Positions 17,015 to 26,589 of a stretch of 64,000 bases of DNA are shown piece after piece. Under the pieces are notes generated by a model, which saw nothing but the letters and a program-made list of their open reading frames with translations, ran no database searches and had not been told where the DNA came from. Positions within the stretch are counted from its first letter, which is position 1. The number at the start of each line of letters is the position of its first letter. This DNA is from Bacteroidales bacterium (GTDB lineage Bacteria; Bacteroidota; Bacteroidia; Bacteroidales; UBA932). A program made the translations under genes and the position numbers. The stretch spans positions 1 to 64,000 of the forward strand of contig JAFRQH010000009.1 in the NCBI GenBank assembly GCA_017428725.1, read 5' to 3'.

Positions 17015-18631
17015 ATGAAACGTATCGTTCCCATCATAGTCCTGCTCGGCGTCACGCTCGCCGCAGGCGCCCAGTCTCCCCGTTTCAAGCTCGGCAAGTG
17101 GACCGAGATCCAGACCGCGATCCTCCAGGAGCTCAACCGCTCCTACGTGGATTCGCTGCCCGTCGACCGGATCGAGCGGCGCGGCATCGACGCGATGCTC
17201 GAGAACCTCGACCCGTACACGGTCTACATCCCCGAAGAGGAGAATGAGGACCTCCAGATGATGATCCACAAGACTTACGGCGGCATCGGCGCCGTGATCT
17301 ACAAGCCCGACGTCCAGGGCAACGTCATCATCAACGAACCGTACGCCAACTCCCCGGCCCAGAAATACGGCTTGGTGTGCGGCGACGAGATCATGGCAAT
17401 CGACGGGCAGACCGTCGCGGGCCTGACTTCCCAGCAGTGCAGCGACAAGATGCGCGGCGACCCGGGCACGCAGGTGGTCTTCCACGTCAAGAAGCTGCGC
17501 ACGGGAGAGGAAGTGGACATCACCGTGACCCGCGAGCGCATCAAGATCAACGACATCGAGTACGCCGGGATGCTGGACGGCGGCGTGGGCTATGTCTCCC
17601 AGAACGGCTTCACCGACGGGGTCGGCGCCGACTTCCGCCAGAAGGTCACTGAGCTGAAGAAACAGGGCATGAAGACCCTCGTGCTGGACCTGCGCGGCAA
17701 CGGCGGCGGCCTGATGAACGAAGCCGCCGAGATCGTCTCCGTGCTCGTGCCCCGCGGCTCGCTGGTCGTCTCGGCCCAGGGCAGGGAGAAGGGCTCCAAC
17801 TATTCGCTCCGCACCAACAAGGAGCCGGTGGACACCAAGATCCCCGTGATCGTGCTGGTGGATTCCGGGTCCGCCTCGGCTTCCGAGATCGTGGCGGGCG
17901 CGCTGCAGGATATGGACCGCGCCACCATCATGGGCGAGCGTACCTATGGCAAGGGCCTGGTGCAGAGCATCCGCTCGCTGCCCTATGGCGGCGAACTCAA
18001 GCTCACCACTGCCAAGTACTACACGCCCTCCGGGCGCTGCGTACAGGCGATCGACTATGCCCGGCGCCGCGAGGACGGCAGCGTGGCCTCCATTCCCGAT
18101 TCGCTCACGCACGAATTCAAGACCGCCCACGGGCGCATCGTGCGCGACGGCGGCGGCATCACCCCGGACGTCAAGCTGGATTTCCGCGAGTACAGCCGCC
18201 TGACCTATTCGCTGGTCAGCTACGGCATCATCGAGCAGTACGCCCTGGAGTATGTGCGCAAGCACGAGACGATCCCGGCGGTTGAGGACTTCCATTTCTC
18301 CGATGCGGACTATGAGGATTTCATCTCCTTTGCCAAGGGCAAGGAATTCGACTACCGCTCCTCGGCCAAGACCTATTTCGACCGGGCTAAGGAAGAGCTC
18401 AAGCGCGACGGGCTCGACGAGGCGATGAAGCCGCAGCTGGAGGCCTTGGAGAAGTCGCTCAATATGGAGAAGGAGGAGTTCCTGCGCCTCAAGAAGGACG
18501 AGATCGTCCCCTTCATCGAGGAGGAGATCGTGGTCCGCTACTACTTCCAGGAGGCCGGGGTCAAGATCCGCATCCGTTACGACGATGCGCTCCGCCAGGC
18601 ACTTGCCAGCGAGCGGATTGCGCAGTACTGA
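17015..18631 (+). CDS. S41 family C-terminal processing peptidase (CtpA/Prc-like)
   Basis: A 538-residue secreted protease. An N-terminal signal peptide (MKRIVPIIVLLGVTLAAGA) directs it to the periplasm. A PDZ domain lies at about residues 85-170 (GGIGAVIY...VCGDEIMAIDGQTVAG). The S41 catalytic core holds DSGSASASE at residues 283-291, with the serine nucleophile, and TYGKG with the general base Lys313. The C-terminal ~150 residues are helical and charged. Such proteases trim envelope proteins at their C-termini. The stop overlaps the recO start (TGATG). Confidence 0.93.
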   Translation: MKRIVPIIVLLGVTLAAGAQSPRFKLGKWTEIQTAILQELNRSYVDSLPVDRIERRGIDAMLENLDPYTVYIPEEENEDLQMMIHKTYGGIGAVIYKPDVQGNVIINEPYANSPAQKYGLVCGDEIMAIDGQTVAGLTSQQCSDKMRGDPGTQVVFHVKKLRTGEEVDITVTRERIKINDIEYAGMLDGGVGYVSQNGFTDGVGADFRQKVTELKKQGMKTLVLDLRGNGGGLMNEAAEIVSVLVPRGSLVVSAQGREKGSNYSLRTNKEPVDTKIPVIVLVDSGSASASEIVAGALQDMDRATIMGERTYGKGLVQSIRSLPYGGELKLTTAKYYTPSGRCVQAIDYARRREDGSVASIPDSLTHEFKTAHGRIVRDGGGITPDVKLDFREYSRLTYSLVSYGIIEQYALEYVRKHETIPAVEDFHFSDADYEDFISFAKGKEFDYRSSAKTYFDRAKEELKRDGLDEAMKPQLEALEKSLNMEKEEFLRLKKDEIVPFIEEEIVVRYYFQEAGVKIRIRYDDALRQALASERIAQY

Positions 18632-19281
18632 TGGTCCACCGCACCCAGCTCATCATCCTGAACACCACCAAGGTCGGGGAGCGCTCCCTCGTCCTGCACG
18701 CCCTCAGTCCCGACTGGGGGCGGCGCAGTTTCATCACCTCCGTGCCCAAAGGTGGCGGGATGGCGCTCTTCCAGCCGCTGGGCATCCTGGACGCGGAGGT
18801 CGTGGAAAATCCCAAGTCCGACCTGTGGCGGGTCCACGGCCTGTCGGCCAAATACCCGCTGGTGAGCCTGCGTACCAGCGCGTCCAAGAACGCCATCTCC
18901 CTGTTTATGAGCGAGGTCCTCTACCGGGCTGTCCGCGAGGGGGGCCGGGAGGAGGGGCTTTTCGAATGGTGCGAGCGCGCGATCCTGACCCTGGATGCAC
19001 TGGAAGGGGACTACGCTAACTACCACCTCCGCTTCCTGCTGGAGCTGGCCGCCACGCTGGGTTTCTCGCCCTCGTGGGAGGATCTCGCCCCCTTCGCCGG
19101 GGAGCATCTCGCCCGCGTGCGGGAGCTGCTGCGCGCTGATTTCGGCGCCAGCCTGCTCGTGCCGCTCAGCGGGGAGGTGCGTAACGAAATAGCGGAGCTG
19201 CTGCTCTGCTATCTCAGTTTCCATTCCGAATCCCGCATCGAGGCCCGGTCGCTCCGGGTCCTGCGGGAGTTGTTCCGATAG
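18631..19281 (+). CDS. recO: DNA repair protein RecO
   Basis: A 216-residue protein, slightly short for RecO. The N-terminal OB-fold region reads TQLIILNTTKVGERSLVLHALSPDWGRRSF, and the helical C-terminal part carries LRFLLELAATLGFSP, the conserved RecO stretch. RecO anneals SSB-coated DNA and helps load RecA through RecF/RecR. The family's C-terminal zinc site is not visible. It follows the ctp-like gene with a 1-base overlap and ends directly against the convergent alpha-2-macroglobulin gene, with no spacer. Confidence 0.85.
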   Translation: MVHRTQLIILNTTKVGERSLVLHALSPDWGRRSFITSVPKGGGMALFQPLGILDAEVVENPKSDLWRVHGLSAKYPLVSLRTSASKNAISLFMSEVLYRAVREGGREEGLFEWCERAILTLDALEGDYANYHLRFLLELAATLGFSPSWEDLAPFAGEHLARVRELLRADFGASLLVPLSGEVRNEIAELLLCYLSFHSESRIEARSLRVLRELFR

Positions 19282-22200
19282 TTACTTCACTTCCACCCAG
19301 CGTCCCGGGACGAGGGCGGAGACGGTGTCGTCGTACATCGCCTCGCAGCTCACGGCCGGGAGGTAGAAGCGTCCCGGATAGGAGGCGGTGAGGCCGGTGG
19401 TGATCGTCACGCTCTGCCCGGCGGGCAGGTCGAAGAAGCTGTACACGCGGTCGTCGCGGAAGTCCTGGTAGGTCACGCCGGCCGGGTAGGAGAAGTCCTC
19501 GCGGCCCAGGCGGTCGTTCTGGATCTCCCAGCCGGAGGGGAACTTCTGCGCCAGGGCCAGGTTCGTGGCCGCGGAGCCCGTGTTGGTGACGGTCACGACG
19601 GCCTTGAAGCTGCGGCTGCGGGAGAGGGTGTCCACGACGATGTCCTGGCCCGCCGCATCCGTGTAGCGGATGTTCATCCGCAGCCCGGAGGACTTGGCCT
19701 TCTCGGTGCCCGCGGCCGGGATGCCGGTCACGGAGACGATGGCGTGCAGGGTGTTGGTCCCGGTGTTGGACAGGCTCAGGGCCAGCGGGCCCTTGTCGTC
19801 CTTGGCCACGGGGATCTCCTGCTGGACGAGCGCCTTGTCGGACTGCATCTTGTAGGTCTTGCCCCCGGCACGCACGGAGCCGGCGATGCCGCCGCCGGCG
19901 GAGCGGGCGTAGTCACTGATGGCGTAGAGCGACCAGGCCGTGGCCTGGGTGCTCATATAGTGCTGGTTGTCGCTCAGGCTGGCGGCCACCTTCTCGGCCA
20001 GCTCGAAGGCGTTCTCCTTCTGGCCGGTCAGGATGGCGGTGCGCAGGGCCACGGCGCGGTTGCGGTCCTCGGAGCCGTAGTCGGTGTAGCCGCTGGCGCT
20101 GGTCTCGAGGTACGGAAGACCGCTGGTGAGCGAACTGGCCACCTGCTTCTTGCCGTCGCTGGCGAAGGCCGCGGCGAGCATCCAGACGGCTCCGCGCGGC
20201 ATCTTCGAAGCCTGTTCGCGCAGGAGGTTCATCGCGCTGCGCTGCGGCTTGCCGGCCGTGGCGAGGGCGTAGAGGCCGTAAGCGCGCGTGAACTCGCTCT
20301 CCTTCTTGTTGCTCACCACGTTGTTGGTGAGGTAGCGCACCAGCGCGTTCTTGAGGTCGGCGGGCACGGCGTAGCCCTGGTTCTCCGCCTCCTGCAGGAA
20401 GTGGAGGGCATAGGCGGTGCCGAAGGCCGAGGCGGACGTGCCGCCCGGCCAGTAGCTGAGCGAGCCGTCCGGACGGCGGTAGCTCTGCAGCCGGTTGATG
20501 GCGGCCGTCACGTTGAAGGCGCTGCGCTTGGCCACGTGCTCGTCGCAGTCGGTGACCTGGGTGAGGTAGAGCTGCGGGAAGGCGCCGGAGACCGTCTGCT
20601 CGACGCAACCGTACGGGTACTCGAGCAGGTACTTGAGCCGGCGTCCCAGGTCGATGGCCGGGATGGTGGAGTATTCCACGGTGGCGGAGTTTGTCCCGCT
20701 CACGCCGAAGAGCTCGGCGGACAGATCCTTGTTCGCCCCGGCCTCGAGCAGCAGCGACTGGGCGCGCGTGACGGGCGGGTTGGGGTTGAGGACGTCGATC
20801 TCCACGCGGCTGACGGACTTGTCGGAGCCCGACTGGGCGGTCACGGTGACGTGGCCGATGCCCGGCTCGTCGCCGACCTGGACCTGGAAGTATTCGACCT
20901 GCTGGCCGGCGGAGGCGGCGCGGGTGTCGATGGTGGCGGGGCCCGTGACGGTCAGCGGACCGTCGGCCTGGATGCCGAGCTTGACGGCGCCCACACCGTC
21001 CTTGAGGGTGATCAGCGTGGCGGGGACCTGGATGGTCTCGCCGAGGCTGAGCGTGCGCGGGAGCGTGGCCTGAACCATCACGGGCTGGGTCACGGCCACG
21101 TCCTTGGCGGCGCTGCCCTGGGCCCGGCCGTCGGTGGCGATGACCATCGCACGCAGCGAACCGATGTACTGCGGCACCTCGACGCTGTGGCTGGCGGTCT
21201 TGCCGGCCTTGAGCTCGAACGGACCGAGGTAGGCGACCACCGGCTTGAAGCGGTCGGCGCCCTGGCGTTTGAGCGGGCCTCCGCCCTCCTCGTCACCACC
21301 GATGGCGAACAGCTGCTCGATGTGGCCGCCGTAGGCACCGATGACGGCGTCATACTGGTCCCAAGTGCGTACGCGCAGGGCCTCCTTGGCATAGAAGGCG
21401 CTCCAGGCGTCGGGGGTCTTGAAGCCGGTGAGCGAGAGGAGTCCCTCGTCCACGAGGGCCACCACATAGCTCATCGCGCGGCCGCTCTCCTCCTTGACCT
21501 TGAACTTGAGCGTGGATTCGGGCTTGGTCTCGGCCGGGATGTCGATCACGGGCTTGAGGCGCGAGCTGGCGTCCTCCACGTTGATGTTCTGGATGCCGTA
21601 GAGGCGGATCGGGGCGTCGTTGTGGACGTTGCCGTGGGGCTGGATGAGCGAGACCACGGCGTAGGCGTTGGGCAGCATCTCCTTTGTCACGGGGATGCGG
21701 ATCTCCGTGCTGCCGGCGAAGCACTCCACGCGGCGGGTGCCCAGGACGCGGCCGCCCTTCTCGATGGAGACGAGTGCGCTGGCGCCCGCGGCGGACGGAA
21801 TCGTGATGCGGGCGGTCTCGCCGACGCTGTATTTGTCCTTGTCGATCAGCATGTTGAGGCGGGTGGCACCGTCGGAGGCGTCGGAGGCCACGCGGTCCTC
21901 CACCTGGACGACCATCGAGGTGGCGTGGCCGCCGCGGGTGTCGGTGACGCGGACGAAATAGATGCCGTCGGGGACATCCTCCCAGTCATAGCTGAAGCTG
22001 GCTTTGCCGCCGGAGGAGGAGAAGGTCTTCTCGAAGACGAGTTCGCGGCTGTTGCCGGCCATATAGCCGGCGATGGCGCCTGAAGCATCCCACCACCAAT
22101 CCCAGTCCACGTGGTAGATCTCGGCGTGCAGGCCGCTGGCGGAGACGCCCTTGCCGTCGGCGTCGACCGTGGCCACGTCGAAGCGGTGCGCCTTGCCGGC

Positions 22201-23835
22201 GCTCAGGAAAGCGTCGCCCCACTCGCTCTTCTCAAGTTCGGTCTTCATACCGACGTAGGTGCTGAACGGGGACATCCGGATGCTGCTGTAGCTGGTGCTG
22301 AACTCCCCGGCGGGCTCGAAGGCACGGAAGGTGAAGCCGGCGTTGAGCAGGCCCGGGGTGGCGCTGCGGTTGATGTCGACGAAGGTGTTGATGAAGGCGT
22401 GGCCCTCGTCGTTGGTGCGCATGTCGCCGTAGGTGAGCGTCTGGTCCTTGAAGACGCGGGTGTCGTCGGTGAAGTCGTAGCCCTCCCAGCCCTTGAAGGA
22501 GGTGGTGGCGGCGGAGAGCTCGAGGGTTCCGTTGACCTTGAGGCCGCTGCCCGGGGCGCCGTAGAGCCAGCGCACGGCGATGTCGCCGCGGCAGTTGCGG
22601 TCCGGGGTGATGTAGCTGTCGTCGAAATGCAGCGTGATGTCAAGTTTGTTGGGCTTGATGGTCTCCACGCGCAGGGTCTTGCTGAAGGTCTGTCCGCCCA
22701 CGGCCACTTCCGCGCGCCAGCGGCCGGACGGGGCGTCCTGGGCCGTCGTGAACGGGAAATGGTAGATGTTGGCGGAGGTGCTGCGCTCCGTCAGGGTCTG
22801 CGTGAGCTGGCCGTCGGGGTTGTAGAGGCGTGCCACCACCGGGTGACCGGCGGGCAGCGGGGTGTCCTCGAAGAGGGTCACCACGCTGACGTGGAGGGTG
22901 TCGCCGGGACGCCAGACGCCGCGCTCGCCGAAGATGTAGGCCTTGATGCCGCCTTCGCGCGTGGTCCCGCTGACATCGAAGTTACTGGTGGACAGGGCCT
23001 TCTCGTTCTTGAGGTCGAGGTAGGCGAAATGCTTGCCGTTGGTGGCGGTGATGAAGCGGCCCGCATCGTTGGCGGCGAAGGTCACGTGGCCGTCGCGGTC
23101 GGTCTGGCCCTTGTCCAGTTCCTGCTGGACGTAGTCGTAGAGCTTGACGCGCACCCCGGAGACCGGCTTGCCGGTGAGGATGTCGTAGGCGAACACCTCC
23201 GTGGCGCCGTCGCCGCGCTTTGCAGTCAGTGCCAGGTTGCTGGCGAGCAGGTTCACGCTGCGCTGCTCGTAGGTCTCATAGTCGCCGAAATAGCTGTCGC
23301 TGTCCCAGAAATCTTCCTCGACCAGGGGCTCGCGGCCGCGGATCTCGATGTGGTAGATGGCACCGGGCTCCGGCTTGACGAGCTCGTCCAGGCTCAGCGC
23401 GTAGGTGCGGTACTCGCGGATATGGTCGGCGCTGCGGTCGCCCAGCACGAGCGTGGTGTCGGCCACGACCCCGGCCACCTTCTCGATCTCGTAGCGGGCT
23501 TCATAGTTGTCGAACTGCAGGTATTGCAGGATGTTGTTGCTGTAGATCTTCTTCACCCGTACCTGTGCCTGCGCATAGGAGACGGAGCCGAAGAGCAGGT
23601 CCAGGCTGCCCTTGGAGGGGAGGATGGAGCCCTTGCTCAGGAAACGGATGGTCGGGACCTCCGGGTCGATGTCGCTGCCGTCGGGGACGGTGCCTTCGGT
23701 GTCGATGACCCCTGCGGACGTCCCGCCGGCGACGGCGGTGACGGAAGGGGAGGAGGAACTGCCGCCACCGCCCTGGCAGGCGGCCAGGAGTGCGGCGGAA
23801 GAGAGCAATGCAAGGATGAGACGGGCTGATTTCAT
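19282..23835 (-). CDS. Bacterial alpha-2-macroglobulin family lipoprotein
   Basis: A 1517-residue protein with signal peptide and lipobox LLAAC, followed by a Gly/Ser-rich linker (QGGGGSSSSPS). It shows the alpha-2-macroglobulin layout: MG-type beta domains through the first ~900 residues, then a thioester motif GCVEQ with Cys1077, and an alpha-helical thioester domain after it. A thioester lets such proteins trap attacking proteases covalently. The divergent neighbour is pbpC, the known partner, suggesting joint envelope defence or repair. Somewhat shorter than the ~1800-1900 residues seen in many relatives. Confidence 0.9.
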   Translation of the reverse strand: MKSARLILALLSSAALLAACQGGGGSSSSPSVTAVAGGTSAGVIDTEGTVPDGSDIDPEVPTIRFLSKGSILPSKGSLDLLFGSVSYAQAQVRVKKIYSNNILQYLQFDNYEARYEIEKVAGVVADTTLVLGDRSADHIREYRTYALSLDELVKPEPGAIYHIEIRGREPLVEEDFWDSDSYFGDYETYEQRSVNLLASNLALTAKRGDGATEVFAYDILTGKPVSGVRVKLYDYVQQELDKGQTDRDGHVTFAANDAGRFITATNGKHFAYLDLKNEKALSTSNFDVSGTTREGGIKAYIFGERGVWRPGDTLHVSVVTLFEDTPLPAGHPVVARLYNPDGQLTQTLTERSTSANIYHFPFTTAQDAPSGRWRAEVAVGGQTFSKTLRVETIKPNKLDITLHFDDSYITPDRNCRGDIAVRWLYGAPGSGLKVNGTLELSAATTSFKGWEGYDFTDDTRVFKDQTLTYGDMRTNDEGHAFINTFVDINRSATPGLLNAGFTFRAFEPAGEFSTSYSSIRMSPFSTYVGMKTELEKSEWGDAFLSAGKAHRFDVATVDADGKGVSASGLHAEIYHVDWDWWWDASGAIAGYMAGNSRELVFEKTFSSSGGKASFSYDWEDVPDGIYFVRVTDTRGGHATSMVVQVEDRVASDASDGATRLNMLIDKDKYSVGETARITIPSAAGASALVSIEKGGRVLGTRRVECFAGSTEIRIPVTKEMLPNAYAVVSLIQPHGNVHNDAPIRLYGIQNINVEDASSRLKPVIDIPAETKPESTLKFKVKEESGRAMSYVVALVDEGLLSLTGFKTPDAWSAFYAKEALRVRTWDQYDAVIGAYGGHIEQLFAIGGDEEGGGPLKRQGADRFKPVVAYLGPFELKAGKTASHSVEVPQYIGSLRAMVIATDGRAQGSAAKDVAVTQPVMVQATLPRTLSLGETIQVPATLITLKDGVGAVKLGIQADGPLTVTGPATIDTRAASAGQQVEYFQVQVGDEPGIGHVTVTAQSGSDKSVSRVEIDVLNPNPPVTRAQSLLLEAGANKDLSAELFGVSGTNSATVEYSTIPAIDLGRRLKYLLEYPYGCVEQTVSGAFPQLYLTQVTDCDEHVAKRSAFNVTAAINRLQSYRRPDGSLSYWPGGTSASAFGTAYALHFLQEAENQGYAVPADLKNALVRYLTNNVVSNKKESEFTRAYGLYALATAGKPQRSAMNLLREQASKMPRGAVWMLAAAFASDGKKQVASSLTSGLPYLETSASGYTDYGSEDRNRAVALRTAILTGQKENAFELAEKVAASLSDNQHYMSTQATAWSLYAISDYARSAGGGIAGSVRAGGKTYKMQSDKALVQQEIPVAKDDKGPLALSLSNTGTNTLHAIVSVTGIPAAGTEKAKSSGLRMNIRYTDAAGQDIVVDTLSRSRSFKAVVTVTNTGSAATNLALAQKFPSGWEIQNDRLGREDFSYPAGVTYQDFRDDRVYSFFDLPAGQSVTITTGLTASYPGRFYLPAVSCEAMYDDTVSALVPGRWVEVK

Positions 23836-23846
23836 AGGAAATTTGC

Positions 23847-23854
23847 TACATTTG
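23847..23854 (+). promoter_or_regulatory. -7 box TACATTTG for pbpC
   Basis: TAnnTTTG match inside the 27-base gap between the divergent alpha-2-macroglobulin and pbpC genes, 8 bases before ATG 23863. Confidence 0.5.
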
Positions 23855-23862
23855 TTCTACGG

Positions 23863-26175
23863 ATGAACAAAGTTAAGAAAATACTTTTATTTTCGATACC
23901 CATCGCATTGCTGGTGGGGTATTTGTTCTGCCTGCCCCGGCAGCTGTTCCGTGCGCCGCTCTCGGCCACGGCTGCGGCCGCGGACGGGACGCTGCTGGGT
24001 GCCCGCATCTCGGCGGACGGACAGTGGTATTTCCCGCCGTCCGACCACGTCCCGGAGAAGTTCGCGCGTTGCATCATCACCTACGAAGACAAGCGCTTCC
24101 GGCTGCACGGCGGCGTGGACGTGCTGTCCGCCGCGCGGGCGCTGCGCCAGAACCTGTCGCGCCGCGAGGTGGTCAGCGGGGCCAGCACCCTGACGATGCA
24201 GGTGATCCGCCTGAGCCGTCCGGATGCGCCGCGCACCCTGCCGGAGAAACTCTACGAGATGGTGCTGGCCACGCGCCTGGAGTGGCGGTATTCCAAGCGC
24301 CGAATCCTGCTCCTGTATGCCTCCAATGCGCCTTTCGGCGGCAATGTCGTGGGCCTGGAAGCCGCCGCGTGGCGCTATTTCGGGCGCAGTGCGGACGACC
24401 TGTCGTGGGGCGAGAGCGCGATGCTGGCGGTGCTGCCCAACGCCCCGGGCCTGATCCATCCCGGCCGCTCGCGCGAGCGCCTGCTCCAGAAGCGCAACGC
24501 GCTGCTGGACAGGCTGGAGCAGCGCGGCATCATCGACGCCACGGAGTGCATGCTCGCCAAGGACGAGCCCCTGCCCGGCAAGCCCCTCCCGATGCCCGAC
24601 GAGGCCTATCACCTGCTGGAGCGCTGCCGGCGCGAGCAGGGCGACGGCCCGTATGCGACCACGCTCGACGCCGTCCTGCAGCAGCGCGTGGCGGCGATCG
24701 CACAGCGGCATTTCGCCGCCTATCACACGAACTTGGTGGACAACATGGGCGTGCTGGTGGTGGACGTCCACAGCGGCGAGGTGCGCGCCTACTACGGCAA
24801 TACGCGCGGGTGCACCCCGCGGCTGCGCGGCGTCGACGTAGACATGGTCCCGGCCGCCCGCTCCAGCGGTTCCACGCTCAAGCCCCTGCTCTATGCCGCG
24901 ATGCTGCAGGCGGGGGAGCTCCTGCCCACCCAGCTGGTCAAGGACACGCCCTACAACTACAACAATTTCTCGCCGCACAACTATGGCCGCAGTTTCGACG
25001 GCGCGGTGCCCGCCCACGAGGTGATCGAGCGTTCGCTCAACGTCCCGTCGGTGCGGATGCTGGAAGAATATGGCGTGGAGCGCTTCCTGGAGGACCTCCA
25101 AGCGCTGGGCTTCACGACCGTGGACAAGGATGCCGACCACTACGGACTGTCGCTGATCCTCGGCGGGGCGGAGATCTCGCTGGAGACGCTCGCCCGCGCC
25201 TACTACTATCTGGCGGCGAAGCTCGCCGGAGACACCGTGTACGAGTCGCTGGGCTACTTGTCCGGGGAGCGGCGCGAGCGCCTGCCCGCCCGGAAGGTCC
25301 CGGTCAGCCGCGCGGCGGCCTACCTGACCTTCGAGGCCCTCTCCAACGCCAACCGCCCCGAGGAGGAGGCCTCCTGGATGGATTTCGCCACCGGCCGGCG
25401 GATCGCCTGGAAGACCGGCACGAGCTGGGGCAACCGCGACGCCTGGAGCGTGGGCGTGACCCGCGACTGGATCGTGGCGGTCTGGGTGGGCAACAGCGAC
25501 GGCGAGGGCCGCGCCGGGATGACCGGCGTCGCCTATGCCTCGCCGGTGATGTTCGACGTCTTTTCCGCTCTGCAGGGCTCCGGCTGGTTCTCCCGGCCCA
25601 CGGACGAGATGACCCGCCTGGAGGTCTGCCACGAGAGCGGGCTGCCGGCGGGTGACCTCTGCCCGCACCGGGACACCCTTTGGGTGCCCGACGTGGCGGA
25701 GCAGCCGGATATGTGCCGTTACCACCGGCTGGTGCACCTGGACGCCGAGGGCCGCTATCAGGTCAACTCCAGCGTCTGCCCGCCGGAGCAGATGCGCACC
25801 GAGGTGCGCTTCGTGCTGCCCCCGGCCCAGGAGTGGTATTATATGCAGAAACACCTGGACTACAGGCCCCTGCCGCCCAAGCACCCGCTCTATGACGCGG
25901 CTTCGTCGGCGGCCAATCCCATCGAGATCATCTACCCCCAGCCGGGCCTGACGCTCGTGCTGACCCGCGGCCTGTCCGGCACGCAGAACGGGGTGGTCTT
26001 CAGCGCTGCGCACGCCGACCCCGGCGCCACGCTCTACTGGCACATCGACGACGAGTTCGTCGGCGAGACCCGGGGGGAGCACACGCTGCGCGTGGACCCC
26101 GCCCCGGGGCGCCACCGCCTCACCCTGATTGACGGCCAGGGCGAACGCCGCGTGACGCTGTTCACCGTGAAATAA
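23863..26175 (+). CDS. pbpC: Penicillin-binding protein 1C (bifunctional peptidoglycan glycosyltransferase/transpeptidase)
   Basis: A 770-residue class A PBP with an N-terminal membrane anchor (residues 7-24). The GT51 glycosyltransferase domain has the catalytic EDKRF motif at Glu75. The transpeptidase domain carries the SxxK motif STLK (337-340), SxN as SLN (391-393) and KTG at Lys517. The C-terminal BiPBP_C-type beta domain (from about residue 690, IEIIYPQPG...) is the feature that separates PBP1C from PBP1A. Paired divergently with an alpha-2-macroglobulin gene, as in many Gram-negatives. Confidence 0.95.
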   Translation: MNKVKKILLFSIPIALLVGYLFCLPRQLFRAPLSATAAAADGTLLGARISADGQWYFPPSDHVPEKFARCIITYEDKRFRLHGGVDVLSAARALRQNLSRREVVSGASTLTMQVIRLSRPDAPRTLPEKLYEMVLATRLEWRYSKRRILLLYASNAPFGGNVVGLEAAAWRYFGRSADDLSWGESAMLAVLPNAPGLIHPGRSRERLLQKRNALLDRLEQRGIIDATECMLAKDEPLPGKPLPMPDEAYHLLERCRREQGDGPYATTLDAVLQQRVAAIAQRHFAAYHTNLVDNMGVLVVDVHSGEVRAYYGNTRGCTPRLRGVDVDMVPAARSSGSTLKPLLYAAMLQAGELLPTQLVKDTPYNYNNFSPHNYGRSFDGAVPAHEVIERSLNVPSVRMLEEYGVERFLEDLQALGFTTVDKDADHYGLSLILGGAEISLETLARAYYYLAAKLAGDTVYESLGYLSGERRERLPARKVPVSRAAAYLTFEALSNANRPEEEASWMDFATGRRIAWKTGTSWGNRDAWSVGVTRDWIVAVWVGNSDGEGRAGMTGVAYASPVMFDVFSALQGSGWFSRPTDEMTRLEVCHESGLPAGDLCPHRDTLWVPDVAEQPDMCRYHRLVHLDAEGRYQVNSSVCPPEQMRTEVRFVLPPAQEWYYMQKHLDYRPLPPKHPLYDAASSAANPIEIIYPQPGLTLVLTRGLSGTQNGVVFSAAHADPGATLYWHIDDEFVGETRGEHTLRVDPAPGRHRLTLIDGQGERRVTLFTVK

Positions 26176-26182
26176 AAATTGC

Positions 26183-26190
26183 TATCTTTG
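26183..26190 (+). promoter_or_regulatory. -7 box TATCTTTG for DUF486 gene
   Basis: Exact match to the Bacteroidota TAnnTTTG box, 27 bases before ATG 26218. Confidence 0.55.
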
Positions 26191-26217
26191 CGCGCTTTAT
26201 TTTGAGAATCAAGCGTT

Positions 26218-26589
26218 ATGCAGCAAGGAATCTGGACTATCCTGATGCTCGTGTGCTCGAACATCTTCATGACTTTTGCGTGGTACGGCCATCTCAAACT
26301 GCAGGAGATGAAGGTCTCGACCGGTTGGCCGCTGATCCTGATCATCCTCTTCTCCTGGGGGATCGCCTTCTTCGAGTACTGTCTCACCGTGCCCGCCAAC
26401 CGCATCGGTTTCAGCGGCAACGGCGGGCCTTTCAACTTGATGCAGCTCAAGGTCATCCAGGAGGTCATCTCGCTGACCGTCTTCACGGCCATCGTCCACT
26501 TCATCTTTCAGGGGCAGTCCCTGCAGTGGAACCATTTCGCCGCCTTCGTCTGCCTGATCCTGGCGGTCTTCTTCGTTTTCCTGAAGTAA
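26218..26589 (+). CDS. DMT family protein (DUF486)
   Basis: A 123-residue protein with four predicted transmembrane helices and the conserved stretches SNIFMTFAWYGHLK, SWGIAFFEYCLTVPANRIG and QLKVIQEVISLTVF of the DUF486 / COG3169 family, small single-repeat relatives of drug/metabolite transporters. Function unproven. Its TAA stop shares its last base with the ATG of the following lipoprotein gene, so they are coupled. Confidence 0.88.
   Translation: MQQGIWTILMLVCSNIFMTFAWYGHLKLQEMKVSTGWPLILIILFSWGIAFFEYCLTVPANRIGFSGNGGPFNLMQLKVIQEVISLTVFTAIVHFIFQGQSLQWNHFAAFVCLILAVFFVFLK

Noticed and set aside
19744..22083. 779-codon plus-strand frame opposite the alpha-2-macroglobulin gene
   Set aside because: Gly/Val/Leu/His-rich shadow without domains; the minus strand has the lipobox and thioester motif.
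26202..26588. N-terminal extension of the sialidase-like gene
   Set aside because: The extension lies over the DUF486 gene in another frame and lacks homology; a signal peptide with lipobox begins at 26589.
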